Assembly (NCBI GenBank): GCA_023423535.1
Contig: JAFAFL010000094.1
Span: 62,001 to 126,000 of the forward strand
Source of the DNA: Pseudomonadota bacterium
Lineage (GTDB): Bacteria; Myxococcota; Myxococcia; Myxococcales; Myxococcaceae
Length of the DNA: 64,000 nucleotides
Reading direction: 5' to 3'
Shown: piece after piece, positions 1-7,656 of the stretch
How positions within the stretch are numbered: position 1 is the first letter of the stretch
Layout: every line of letters begins with the position of its first letter
The notes under the pieces: generated by a model
Databases searched by the model: none
What the model was told of the DNA's origin: nothing
The model's input: only the letters and a program-made list of their open reading frames with translations
Made by a program: the position numbers and the translations under genes

Positions 1-2781
1 GCGGTTGAGTGGATACCGGAGGCTCCCCAGCGCGCCGTAGAAGCGCTCGCCGGACGGGAACGAGAAGTCGTCGAAGGTCTGGTCCTGCCGGAACACGAGC
101 GACTGGAAGAGCCCCGTCCCCCAGGTGATGCGCCGCTCCTGGTTCAGGTACACGAGATACCCGTCCGTCAGATCGAACGAGCCCAGCACCGCGATGTTGA
201 GCAGCATCGCGTGGTTGCGCAGCTTGTCCGCGGCAGAGGCCACGACCTGTCCCACCACACCGCCCGCGCCCGCGCCGATGAAGCCGAACGGCGGCCCAAG
301 CTCCCAGTTGCGAGGACGCAGCGCCTCGTACTGCTCGGCCCCGGTGAGCGGCCGGCGGAGGATCTCGCGGGTCGGCTCCGGCGGTCCCTGCGGCAGCGTG
401 GTCAACGTCTGCAGCCGGTCCTGCGCGAGCCGCACCGGATGCTTGCGACCCGAGCGGTGATACAGCGCCCACAGGCTCCCGTCCGGTCCCGGCGAGAGGT
501 CGAAAAGGCCGGTGCTGATGTCGGTGCGCCGGATGATCGATCCCGCCGAGTACTCGTGCACGTCCGCGCGGCCGCGGTCGTACGCGGTGAAGAGCACGCG
601 CCCATCGGCGGTGATCGTCGGGCTGTGGTGGTCGCGCGCTTCGGTGGTCAGCCGCTCGACCGCGTCCGGCGTCTCCGGCTTCACGCGGAAGAGGTTGTAG
701 CGCCCGTGCGCGGTCGCATCCGAGCTGTACACGATCCCGTCCGGGCCCCACGCGAGGTGCCGCTCGCTGAACTCGTCCTTCGTGACCTGCGTGAGCCGGA
801 AGCCGTGTTCGTCGGCCTCGTCCGGGTCCAGCACGTACACGTCGCGCAGCCCCTGCTGGTTGAAGCCCACGAACGCCACGCGCTTGCCGTCCGGTGAGAA
901 CGCGGGCGCATACGCGGCCACGAGGCCCTTCTTCCCCAGCTCGAAGCGCCTGCGCTTCCCGAGCTTCAGCCGCACGTTCCACAGCTCCGCCTCGGCCTCG
1001 CTGATCGTGCGCCCGTCCGCCGTGGTGGGCTCTCCGCGCGTCGCGGTCGCCGCATCGGACGGTGCACCGGGCGTGGGCGAAACAGGTGAGGTCGGTCCCA
1101 GCGGCGGATGCCCCGGCGGCAGCGCGCGATCCGCCGGCGACTCCCCCACCGCAGGGGGCGGCGCCGCAGTGCGGTTCGCCTCGTGCTGGATGTCCTGCAC
1201 ATAGAGGACGTCCACGCCTTTGCTCTCCGCCACGAAGACGATCTGCGAGTCCGTGAGGTCGAAGTTGCGGCCCCACACCGGATGCAGCGACTCCACGCCG
1301 GGCACGCCATCGATGGCCACGAAGCGATCCCGCGCCGGCACGCGGTGATCGAGCAGGCTCAAGCGCGAACGCCCGGTGGTCGGATCGATCGACCGCACCA
1401 TGAGCAGGTTCCCGTTCGGCGACGCGCGCAGCGAGTCCACGTACTCGAAGCCGAAGCCCTCCAGCGGCTCGAGCGCCGCCGCCGTCTTGTCCGTCGCCAG
1501 CCACGCCTTGTACGCGCGCGCCTTCAGCCAGGCCTCGAAGCGCGCCGACACCTGCCGCGCCGACTGCCCGGTGATGCGCGCCATCAGCGCCTTGAAGTCC
1601 GGCAGCGCCGGCTGTCCCTTCACCGTCCCCGCGAGCCTCGGGCTCTCCTCGAGCACCTTCTGCAGCGTCCCCTTCCCGTACGTCTCCTCGAGGAACGCCG
1701 CCCGCACCTGACCCATCTTGTAGGTCCACAGAAAGCTCCAGGGCCGGTCCTCGAAGAAGTCGAGCAGCACGAAGCCCTGCTCGAAGTCCGGGTTCACCAC
1801 GAGGTCGCGCACGAGCATCTCCGCCTCGGGGTCGATGCCCTGGTGCGCGTAGTACTCGGCGATGCCCTCGATGAACCACAGCGGCATCGCGCCCAGCGGC
1901 TCGCCCCAGATCTCCGCCTTCTCCACCGCGGTGCGGACCTTCTGGATGGTGAACTGGTGCGCCATCTCGTGCGCGCTCACGTGCGCGAAGAGCTGGTGGT
2001 CTCCGAAGTACGGGAGCGTCAGCTTCAGATCCACCGGCGAGGTCACGCCCAGCGTCCCCTCCTGCAGCGGAAAGAGGTTCGTCTGCAGGAACTCCTGGTA
2101 CGAGCTGTAGAGGATGTAGGGGAACGTCTGCGTGGGCACGTAGTCGAACTGGCCCACCAGATAGACGTACGCGTCGACGATCAGCGCCGCCGCCCTCTCC
2201 GCGATCTCGCGCTCCCGCTCGTAGAAGAAGAGCCGCACGCCGCCGCTCTTCGCGCCGAGCAGCTCCTTCGGCGAACGCGCGGGGTCGAGCCTTCGCTGCA
2301 CGAACGGCGCATCGCCCTCGTCCGCCTCCGTTCCTCCGTCCGCAGAGCCCGTGGAAGGTCCCGGCGTGGTGGAGACGTCGGTCCCCGGCGGCACCTCGTC
2401 GTCCGGCTTCACGTCACCTGTGCCGGGCGCTGTGCCCAGCGGCGCGGTCGGTGGCGGATTGACGGGCGCCGGCGAATCGCTGTCACTCGGCGGCTCACCC
2501 GGCACCGGCACGTGCGGCGACTCCGCGGTCTCGTCACCGGGCCTCGGCGTTCCCGGATCGCCGCGCGAGATCTGCCGGTTCATGTCGTCCGCGCGCGACC
2601 TGTCCGCGTCCGGCCCGACGAGGATGTCCACGTGCTGCCAGTCGAACTCGTAGTACCGGACCTGGCTCTTGTTCGGCCGGCGCGGGTACACGAACACCTG
2701 CGCGAGCCCCTCCAGGGGCAGCAGGAACACCAGCGCCAACGTTGCCCACCGCAAGAAGGCCCTGAGCCTCCGCCCGTGCAT
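1..2781 (-). CDS. Secreted gluzincin-type metalloprotease with beta-propeller and C-terminal barrel-like region (3' end outside window)
   Basis: The frame is open for 927 codons from the ATG at 2781 to the window edge, so the C-terminus is missing. It begins with a signal peptide (basic start, then a hydrophobic run ending LEGLAQ). A Pro/Asp/Gly-rich low-complexity linker follows (about residues 60-125). Next is a peptidase-MA-like domain with the zinc motif HEMAH (H271, E272, H275) and a distal WFIEG Glu at 305, as in gluzincins. After a second Pro/Thr-rich linker, TolB-like propeller repeats appear (SPDGKRVAFVG, GPDGIVYSS, TADGRVLFTA). The end of the visible part (NWELGPPFGFIGAGAGG onward) has alternating aromatic and polar strands like an outer-membrane beta-barrel. 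The likely role is a surface-anchored protease; the substrate is unknown. It lies 5 bp downstream of the GH15 gene, probably in the same operon. The protease and propeller calls are firm; the barrel is inference. Confidence 0.8.
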   Translation of the reverse strand, partial: MHGRRLRAFLRWATLALVFLLPLEGLAQVFVYPRRPNKSQVRYYEFDWQHVDILVGPDADRSRADDMNRQISRGDPGTPRPGDETAESPHVPVPGEPPSDSDSPAPVNPPPTAPLGTAPGTGDVKPDDEVPPGTDVSTTPGPSTGSADGGTEADEGDAPFVQRRLDPARSPKELLGAKSGGVRLFFYEREREIAERAAALIVDAYVYLVGQFDYVPTQTFPYILYSSYQEFLQTNLFPLQEGTLGVTSPVDLKLTLPYFGDHQLFAHVSAHEMAHQFTIQKVRTAVEKAEIWGEPLGAMPLWFIEGIAEYYAHQGIDPEAEMLVRDLVVNPDFEQGFVLLDFFEDRPWSFLWTYKMGQVRAAFLEETYGKGTLQKVLEESPRLAGTVKGQPALPDFKALMARITGQSARQVSARFEAWLKARAYKAWLATDKTAAALEPLEGFGFEYVDSLRASPNGNLLMVRSIDPTTGRSRLSLLDHRVPARDRFVAIDGVPGVESLHPVWGRNFDLTDSQIVFVAESKGVDVLYVQDIQHEANRTAAPPPAVGESPADRALPPGHPPLGPTSPVSPTPGAPSDAATATRGEPTTADGRTISEAEAELWNVRLKLGKRRRFELGKKGLVAAYAPAFSPDGKRVAFVGFNQQGLRDVYVLDPDEADEHGFRLTQVTKDEFSERHLAWGPDGIVYSSDATAHGRYNLFRVKPETPDAVERLTTEARDHHSPTITADGRVLFTAYDRGRADVHEYSAGSIIRRTDISTGLFDLSPGPDGSLWALYHRSGRKHPVRLAQDRLQTLTTLPQGPPEPTREILRRPLTGAEQYEALRPRNWELGPPFGFIGAGAGGVVGQVVASAADKLRNHAMLLNIAVLGSFDLTDGYLVYLNQERRITWGTGLFQSLVFRQDQTFDDFSFPSGERFYGALGSLRYPLNR

Positions 2782-2786
2782 ACGTT

Positions 2787-4607
2787 TCACCTCTCCCCTT
2801 CGCGAGCCGCGGCCCCTGTTTCCTCCCCGGCCGGCCCGCACGCAACTGTTGCCGAGAGGCGGCGCGCGCTGTTCACCAGACCGATGTGGCTGAACGCCTG
2901 CGGAAAGTTGCCTACCAGCCGCCCCCGGCGCGGATCGTACTGCTCCGAGAGCAGGCCCACGTCGTTGCGCAGCGCGCAGAGCCGGTCGAAGAGCGCCCGC
3001 GCGTCGTCGAGCCGCCCCTGCAGCACGTAGTTGTCCACCAGCCAGAACGAACAGGCGAGGAACACGCCCTCCTCACCGGTGAGGCCCTCGAGCTTCGGCG
3101 AGTTGCGGTAGCGCCGGACGAACCCGTGGTCGAGCAGCTCGCGCTCGATCGCCGCAACGGTGCCGACCATCCGCGGATCGGTCGCGGGGAGGAAGCCCAC
3201 CAGCGGGATGAGCAGCAGGCTCGCGTCGAGCTCCGGGCTCCCGTACGACTGCACGAAGGAGTTCTTCTGGCGGTCGAAGCCCTTCTCGAAGACCTCCGCC
3301 TTGATCCGATTCCGCAGCGCGCGCCAGCGGTCGAGCGGGGCCTCGAGCCGGAAGTCCTCCGCGGTGCGGATCGCGCGATCCACCGCCACCCACGTCATCA
3401 CCTTCGAATGCGTGAAATGCCGGGGCTCGCCGCGCACCTCCCAGAGGCCGTCGTCCGGCTGGGACCAGTGACTCTCGAGGTAGTCCATGATCCCGCGCTC
3501 GAGCCGCCACTCTCCCGGCTGGTCGAGGATCCCCAGCCGGTGCGCGTCGTGGAAGGTCTCCATCACCTCGCCGTAGATGTCGAGCTGCAGCTGGTCCACC
3601 GCCGCGTTGCCGATGCGCACCGGCCGCGAGCCCACGTAGCCCGGAAGCCAGGGGAGGAGCTGTTCGGTGAGCCTGCGTTCGCCCGCGCAGCCGTACATGA
3701 TCTGCACCTGCGACGGCGCGCCCGCCACCGCGCGCAACATCCAGTCGCGGAACGCGTGCGCCTCGCGCCGGAACCCGGTGGCGATGAGCGCCTGCAGCGT
3801 GAACGCCGCGTCGCGCAGCCAGCAGTAGCGGTAGTCCCAGTTGCGGATCCCGCCCAGCTCCTCCGGCAGGGACGTGGTCGCCGCCGCGACGATGCCGCCG
3901 GTGGGCATGTAGGTCAGCGCCTTCAGCGTCGAGAGCGACCGGTGCACCGCCTCCTGGTGCAGCCCGCTGTAGCAGCACTGGCGCATCCACTCGGACCACC
4001 AGGTCTCCGTCTCGCGGGTGGCGCGGAAGGGGTTCACCGGCAGCGGCGTGGGCTCCCACGAGCGTCCCCAGGAGAGGACGAACCCGAGCCTGTCGCCGCG
4101 CTCGACCTGCCACTCGCCGACGATCTCCGTCTCGTGCACGGACACGTTCGCGCGGGTGTGCAGCGCGAGCTCCTCGGGGCCCGCCACCGCGCGGACCTCT
4201 CCGCTGCCGCGCCTTCGGATCCACGGCCGGATGAGCCCGTAGCCGAAGCGCGGGCGCAGGAGCATCTCCACCGGCACCCTTCCGGAGACGCCCTCGACGA
4301 TCCGCACCACGTCCGGCGTCTTGCCGCGCGGAGGCATGGAGTCGGTCACCCGGACGGTGCCGTCCTCGGTGTCCCATTCGGTCTCCAGCACCAGCGAGTG
4401 TCCGCGATAGCGGCGCCGCGTGGCCTTCACCTGCCCGCGCGGGGAGATGCGCCAGGTGCCCTCCGCCTCGGTTCCGAGCAGCGCGGCGAAGCAGGCGTCG
4501 GAATCGAACCGGGGCAGGCAGAGCCAGTCGATCGCGCCGTCCTTCGCCACCAGCGCCGCGGACTGCGTGTCGCCGAGGATCGCGTAGTCCTCGAGGGGCT
4601 TCGACAT
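2787..4607 (-). CDS. Glycoside hydrolase family 15 protein (glucoamylase/trehalase-like)
   Basis: 606 residues from the ATG at 4607. An in-frame extension further upstream lacks family similarity and runs into the divergent gene, so it was not used. The N-terminus (EDYAILGDTQSAALVAKDG, then IDWLCLPRFDS) is the hallmark of the bacterial GH15 group whose members hydrolyse alpha-glucosidic bonds, including trehalose. The (alpha/alpha)6 catalytic domain shows GGIRNWDYRYCWLRDAAFT (residues 253-270). PDDGLWE near residues 385-390 probably carries the catalytic acid. There is no signal peptide, so it is probably cytoplasmic. Its length matches the family. It is divergent from the phosphatase-superfamily gene at 4732, and the 124-bp gap should hold both promoters. 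Trehalase versus glucoamylase cannot be settled from sequence alone. Confidence 0.88.
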   Translation of the reverse strand: MSKPLEDYAILGDTQSAALVAKDGAIDWLCLPRFDSDACFAALLGTEAEGTWRISPRGQVKATRRRYRGHSLVLETEWDTEDGTVRVTDSMPPRGKTPDVVRIVEGVSGRVPVEMLLRPRFGYGLIRPWIRRRGSGEVRAVAGPEELALHTRANVSVHETEIVGEWQVERGDRLGFVLSWGRSWEPTPLPVNPFRATRETETWWSEWMRQCCYSGLHQEAVHRSLSTLKALTYMPTGGIVAAATTSLPEELGGIRNWDYRYCWLRDAAFTLQALIATGFRREAHAFRDWMLRAVAGAPSQVQIMYGCAGERRLTEQLLPWLPGYVGSRPVRIGNAAVDQLQLDIYGEVMETFHDAHRLGILDQPGEWRLERGIMDYLESHWSQPDDGLWEVRGEPRHFTHSKVMTWVAVDRAIRTAEDFRLEAPLDRWRALRNRIKAEVFEKGFDRQKNSFVQSYGSPELDASLLLIPLVGFLPATDPRMVGTVAAIERELLDHGFVRRYRNSPKLEGLTGEEGVFLACSFWLVDNYVLQGRLDDARALFDRLCALRNDVGLLSEQYDPRRGRLVGNFPQAFSHIGLVNSARRLSATVACGPAGEETGAAAREGER

Positions 4608-4731
4608 AGACGCGACAACCTTTGCACGGCGGCCGCGGAGGGCGAGCGGGCGTGCGCGGCGCGGGGCGGCGACTGCCCGATCCTCGTCAATGCGGCACCG
4701 GGAGGGCGGGAGGCGGGTAGGATGCCGGAGG

Positions 4732-5718
4732 ATGCCGGTGGCGCTGCTGTTCATCGACGGGGTGGGCATCGGGCGGCGCGATCCGGCGATCAATCCCCTC
4801 GCGCGCGACGCCTGCGCGGACCACCTGCTGGCGCGCTTCCTCGACGACGACGAGAACGAAGACGGAGGGGGCCTCTCGCCTCGACCGCTCCCCTTCGGCG
4901 GCGTGGCGACGAGCGTGGAGACGACGTTCGGCGTCCCCGGCCGGCCGCAGAGCGCCTCGAACCAGACGGCGATCCTCACCGGGCTTCCCGCGCCGAGGCT
5001 CACCGGAAGGCACGTGCTCGGGTTCCCGGACGCGCCGCTGCGGGCGCTGCTGGCGGAGCACGCGGTGCCGAAGCGGCTGCGGGCGCATGGCCTGCGCGCG
5101 ACGTTCGCCAACGCCTATCCCGCGGGCTACCTCGACGCGCTGGGCCTTCGCCGCCGAGGCCCTTCGGACGCGAACGCGGAGGTGGTCATCCCCGAGCGCG
5201 CGCGGCGCAAGATCCGTCCCTCGGCCACGACGCTGGCGATGGCGGCGGGCGAGGTCCCGCTGCGCACCTTCGACGACGCGCGGCGCGCAGAGGGCCTCAC
5301 CCACGACATCCACGCGAGGCTCGCGCGCGGCCGCGGCTTCGACGTTCCGGAGCGCTCGCCGGAGGAGGCGGCGGAGATCTTCTGGCGCATCTGCGGCGAG
5401 GCGGAGTTCACGCTCTTCGAGCACTACCTCGCCGACGAAGCGGGACACGCCCAGGACTTCGCGCTCGCGCAGGAGGCGCTCTGCACCTTCGACGCGTTCG
5501 CGCGCGCGGTGGCGGTGAACAGACCCCGGGACGCGCACGTCCTCGTGTGCAGTGATCACGGCAACGTGGAGGACCTCGGCACCCGGAGCCACACCCTCCA
5601 TCGGGTGCCGGCGCTCTACTTCGGACCCTCGGCGGAGGCTGTCGTTTCGCAGCTGCAGACGGTGGCGGACGTGGGCCTCGTGATCCTTCGCCTGCTGGGC
5701 GTGGAGCCTCGACCGTGA
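4732..5718 (+). CDS. Alkaline phosphatase-superfamily metalloenzyme (phosphoglycerate-mutase/phosphopentomutase-like)
   Basis: 328 residues. The ATG at 4732 was chosen because the protein starts directly with the metal-binding strand (PVALLFIDGVGIG), and a GGAGG-like site lies just upstream. The nucleophile region reads QSASNQTAILTG, the usual place for the Ser/Thr of this superfamily. The second metal cluster is near the C-terminus: VCSDHGNVED, followed by SHTLHRVPALYF. The family includes cofactor-independent phosphoglycerate mutase and phosphopentomutase. At about 330 residues this protein is shorter than iPGM (about 510) and lacks an obvious inserted phosphotransferase domain, so its substrate is uncertain. 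Its stop overlaps the GTG of the next gene by 4 bp (GTGA), so the two are probably translated together. Confidence 0.75.
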   Translation: MPVALLFIDGVGIGRRDPAINPLARDACADHLLARFLDDDENEDGGGLSPRPLPFGGVATSVETTFGVPGRPQSASNQTAILTGLPAPRLTGRHVLGFPDAPLRALLAEHAVPKRLRAHGLRATFANAYPAGYLDALGLRRRGPSDANAEVVIPERARRKIRPSATTLAMAAGEVPLRTFDDARRAEGLTHDIHARLARGRGFDVPERSPEEAAEIFWRICGEAEFTLFEHYLADEAGHAQDFALAQEALCTFDAFARAVAVNRPRDAHVLVCSDHGNVEDLGTRSHTLHRVPALYFGPSAEAVVSQLQTVADVGLVILRLLGVEPRP

Positions 5719-6650
5719 GGGCGCCTGTGCCTCTCGTCGCGCTCCTCGCGCTGTCCCTCGTGACCGCCGGCTGCCTCACGCCGCGCGCGGGACACGTGCG
5801 CACGGAACTCACCACCGAAGCCGGGGCCTTCACCTTCGAGTTCGCGGAGGGCGATGGGTTCTGGGCGCAGAAGGTGAAGCGCGCGGTGGACAACGCAGGC
5901 CCCGAGCTCGCGCAGTGGGGCGGCCTCGTGGAGCCGGTGCACGTCCACATCTTCGCCACCCACGACGAGCTCGCGCGCGCGGTCGGCCGGCGCGGCTACA
6001 CCTGGCTCCGCGCCTGGGCGCGCTACGACGACGTGCTCCTCCAGTCGCCGCGGACCTGGAGCCTCTTCGGCGCGCCGCAGGCGGACGTGGACGAGCTCAT
6101 CCTCCACGAGCTCACGCACGCGGTGATGTACCAGCAGGCCTCCGACCGCACGCGCTGGCGGCGGCGTCACATCCCGCTCTGGTTCCGCGAGGGCATGGCG
6201 TCGTGGACCGCGCGGCAGAGCCATCGCTGGCCGACGCTGGAGGATCTCGCGCGCTACGTGGAGAGCCAGCCGGAGAGCGATCCGCTCCTCGCGGACGAGG
6301 CGCTCTACCGGGACCAGAGCGACATCGTGTACGCGGCCGCGCACCACGCGTTCTCCTTCCTCGTGCGTCGCTACGGACAGGAGGGCGTGCGCTCGGTGCT
6401 GCACGCCATGAAGGAGGGCCGCGAGTTCGACGAGGCCTTCGCCCACGCGCTCGGGGTAACGCCCGCGCAGTTCACCGCGGACTTCAAACGCTTCGTGCGA
6501 CTGCGAGGCTTTCGCGAGGGCCGCAAGCTCAAGCGGCAGCTACCGAGCGCCGAGCCACCGGGCCTTCGCCGCGCCGAGGAGCCGGACCCATCACCGGACG
6601 GAGGCGGCACCGAAGGCCCACGCGAGCCGCTGAAGGCACCGCCTCCCTGA
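5715..6650 (+). CDS. Lipoprotein with peptidase MA-like (gluzincin) metalloprotease domain
   Basis: 311 residues from a GTG that overlaps the preceding stop. The signal peptide ends in the lipobox VTAGC (Cys20), so it is a predicted lipoprotein. The zinc site is HELTH (H131, E132, H135), with the distal Glu in LWFREGMASW (E159). This is the same HExxH plus WF(x)EG layout as the much larger protein at the left edge. A segment rich in YxAAHHAFSFLVRRYG follows and is typical of peptidase-MA families. The C-terminal 50 residues are Pro/Glu/Gly-rich and probably disordered. The location should be the periplasm or outer membrane. The substrate is unknown. Coupling to the phosphatase-like gene upstream suggests co-expression, not necessarily a shared pathway. 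Confidence 0.78.
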   Translation: MRAPVPLVALLALSLVTAGCLTPRAGHVRTELTTEAGAFTFEFAEGDGFWAQKVKRAVDNAGPELAQWGGLVEPVHVHIFATHDELARAVGRRGYTWLRAWARYDDVLLQSPRTWSLFGAPQADVDELILHELTHAVMYQQASDRTRWRRRHIPLWFREGMASWTARQSHRWPTLEDLARYVESQPESDPLLADEALYRDQSDIVYAAAHHAFSFLVRRYGQEGVRSVLHAMKEGREFDEAFAHALGVTPAQFTADFKRFVRLRGFREGRKLKRQLPSAEPPGLRRAEEPDPSPDGGGTEGPREPLKAPPP

Positions 6651-6656
6651 GAGGCT

Positions 6657-7529
6657 TCAGGCCGCGCTGGTCTGCGCCGGTCCGAGCGACTGACACCGCC
6701 GCACGGCCCTGACGAAGAGCTGCGCATCGAGCGGCGCGGCAAGAAAGCCGACGGCCCGCATCGCCTGGGCCCGCGCCAGATCCGACTCCGGCGAGTTCCC
6801 CGCGACGAGCAGTCTGCCGGCGGGTCGGCGACGGCCCTCGAAGAGGATCTCCAGCGCGGGCAGCGGCGCGACGATCACGTCTTCGGGCCCGGAGCGGTAC
6901 ACGTCGTCGGGACCGCACACGCGGCCGACGATCCCGTTCTCCGCGAGCACCCGCGCGAGCGCATCACCCACGCCGGCCTTCCAGCCGTAGAGCAGCACCG
7001 GCCTGGGGCCCATGGCGAAGTCGAACTCGCGCTCCTCGGCCGGCGCGGCGCCACCGCGTCCCTCCACGGCCTCGGTCTCCGCGTGGTCGTAGCCGAGATA
7101 GATGCGGCCGAACGCGCGCTCGAGGGCGCGGTCACAGGCGACGAACGCGCGAATGCGGCGGCGGCCGCTGACCGCGAGGATCGCATCGGTGGAGCTGATG
7201 GTGGCGGGTGCGGCGAGCGCGACGACGAGCACGTCCTCGCGAGGCCCTTCGACCCGGAGCGGCACCGCGCGGTGCTGCTGCGCGACCTTGCGCGGGAGCA
7301 GGTGCGCCACCCTGCGGTCGAGCCGTTCGCGATCGAGATCGATCTCCGGATGCCCCGTCTGGCGCGAGAGCGCGGTCAGCAGATCCGCGGCGGTGCAAAA
7401 GCGCTTCTCGACGAGAACCTGCCCGAGCGCCGTTCCCCACTGGCGTTGGTGCGCGAGCGCAGAGCGGAGCTGGAACTCGTCGATGGCCCCCATCTCCCGG
7501 AGGACCTCTCCGATGGGCTTGCGCTTCAT
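6657..7529 (-). CDS. GspE N-terminal (T2SSE_N/MshEN-like) domain protein without ATPase domain
   Basis: 290 residues from the ATG at 7529. A longer in-frame start exists, but similarity begins here. Residues 1 to about 150 (MKRKPIGEVLREMG, then TALGQVLVEKRFCTAADLL) match the N-terminal domain of type II secretion/type IV pilus ATPases of the GspE/PilB kind, which can bind c-di-GMP. No Walker A or B motif follows, so this is a stand-alone domain protein, not a secretion ATPase. The C-terminal half (ARPVLLYGWKAG, ILFEGRRRPAGRLLVAG, AMRAVGFLAAPLDAQLFVRAVRR) has the strand/helix rhythm of a response-regulator receiver, but the phospho-Asp is not obvious. Myxobacteria carry several such proteins; their role is probably regulatory. 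It converges on the lipoprotein gene with a 6-bp gap. Confidence 0.7.
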   Translation of the reverse strand: MKRKPIGEVLREMGAIDEFQLRSALAHQRQWGTALGQVLVEKRFCTAADLLTALSRQTGHPEIDLDRERLDRRVAHLLPRKVAQQHRAVPLRVEGPREDVLVVALAAPATISSTDAILAVSGRRRIRAFVACDRALERAFGRIYLGYDHAETEAVEGRGGAAPAEEREFDFAMGPRPVLLYGWKAGVGDALARVLAENGIVGRVCGPDDVYRSGPEDVIVAPLPALEILFEGRRRPAGRLLVAGNSPESDLARAQAMRAVGFLAAPLDAQLFVRAVRRCQSLGPAQTSAA

Positions 7530-7656
7530 CCTCACGACCTCGCTGGACGGCCGAGCGGCCGTCGAAACTCCACCTTGTCCGAGCACGAACGGTCTCACTG
7601 CAGGATGTATTCCGCCCGCAGGCCCACACGGGCTCACCTGCTCGGCCGGTCCCTGC

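Noticed and set aside
1108..5555. Long plus-strand frames opposite the metalloprotease and GH15 genes
   Set aside because: Shadows without domains; the minus strand carries complete recognised families.
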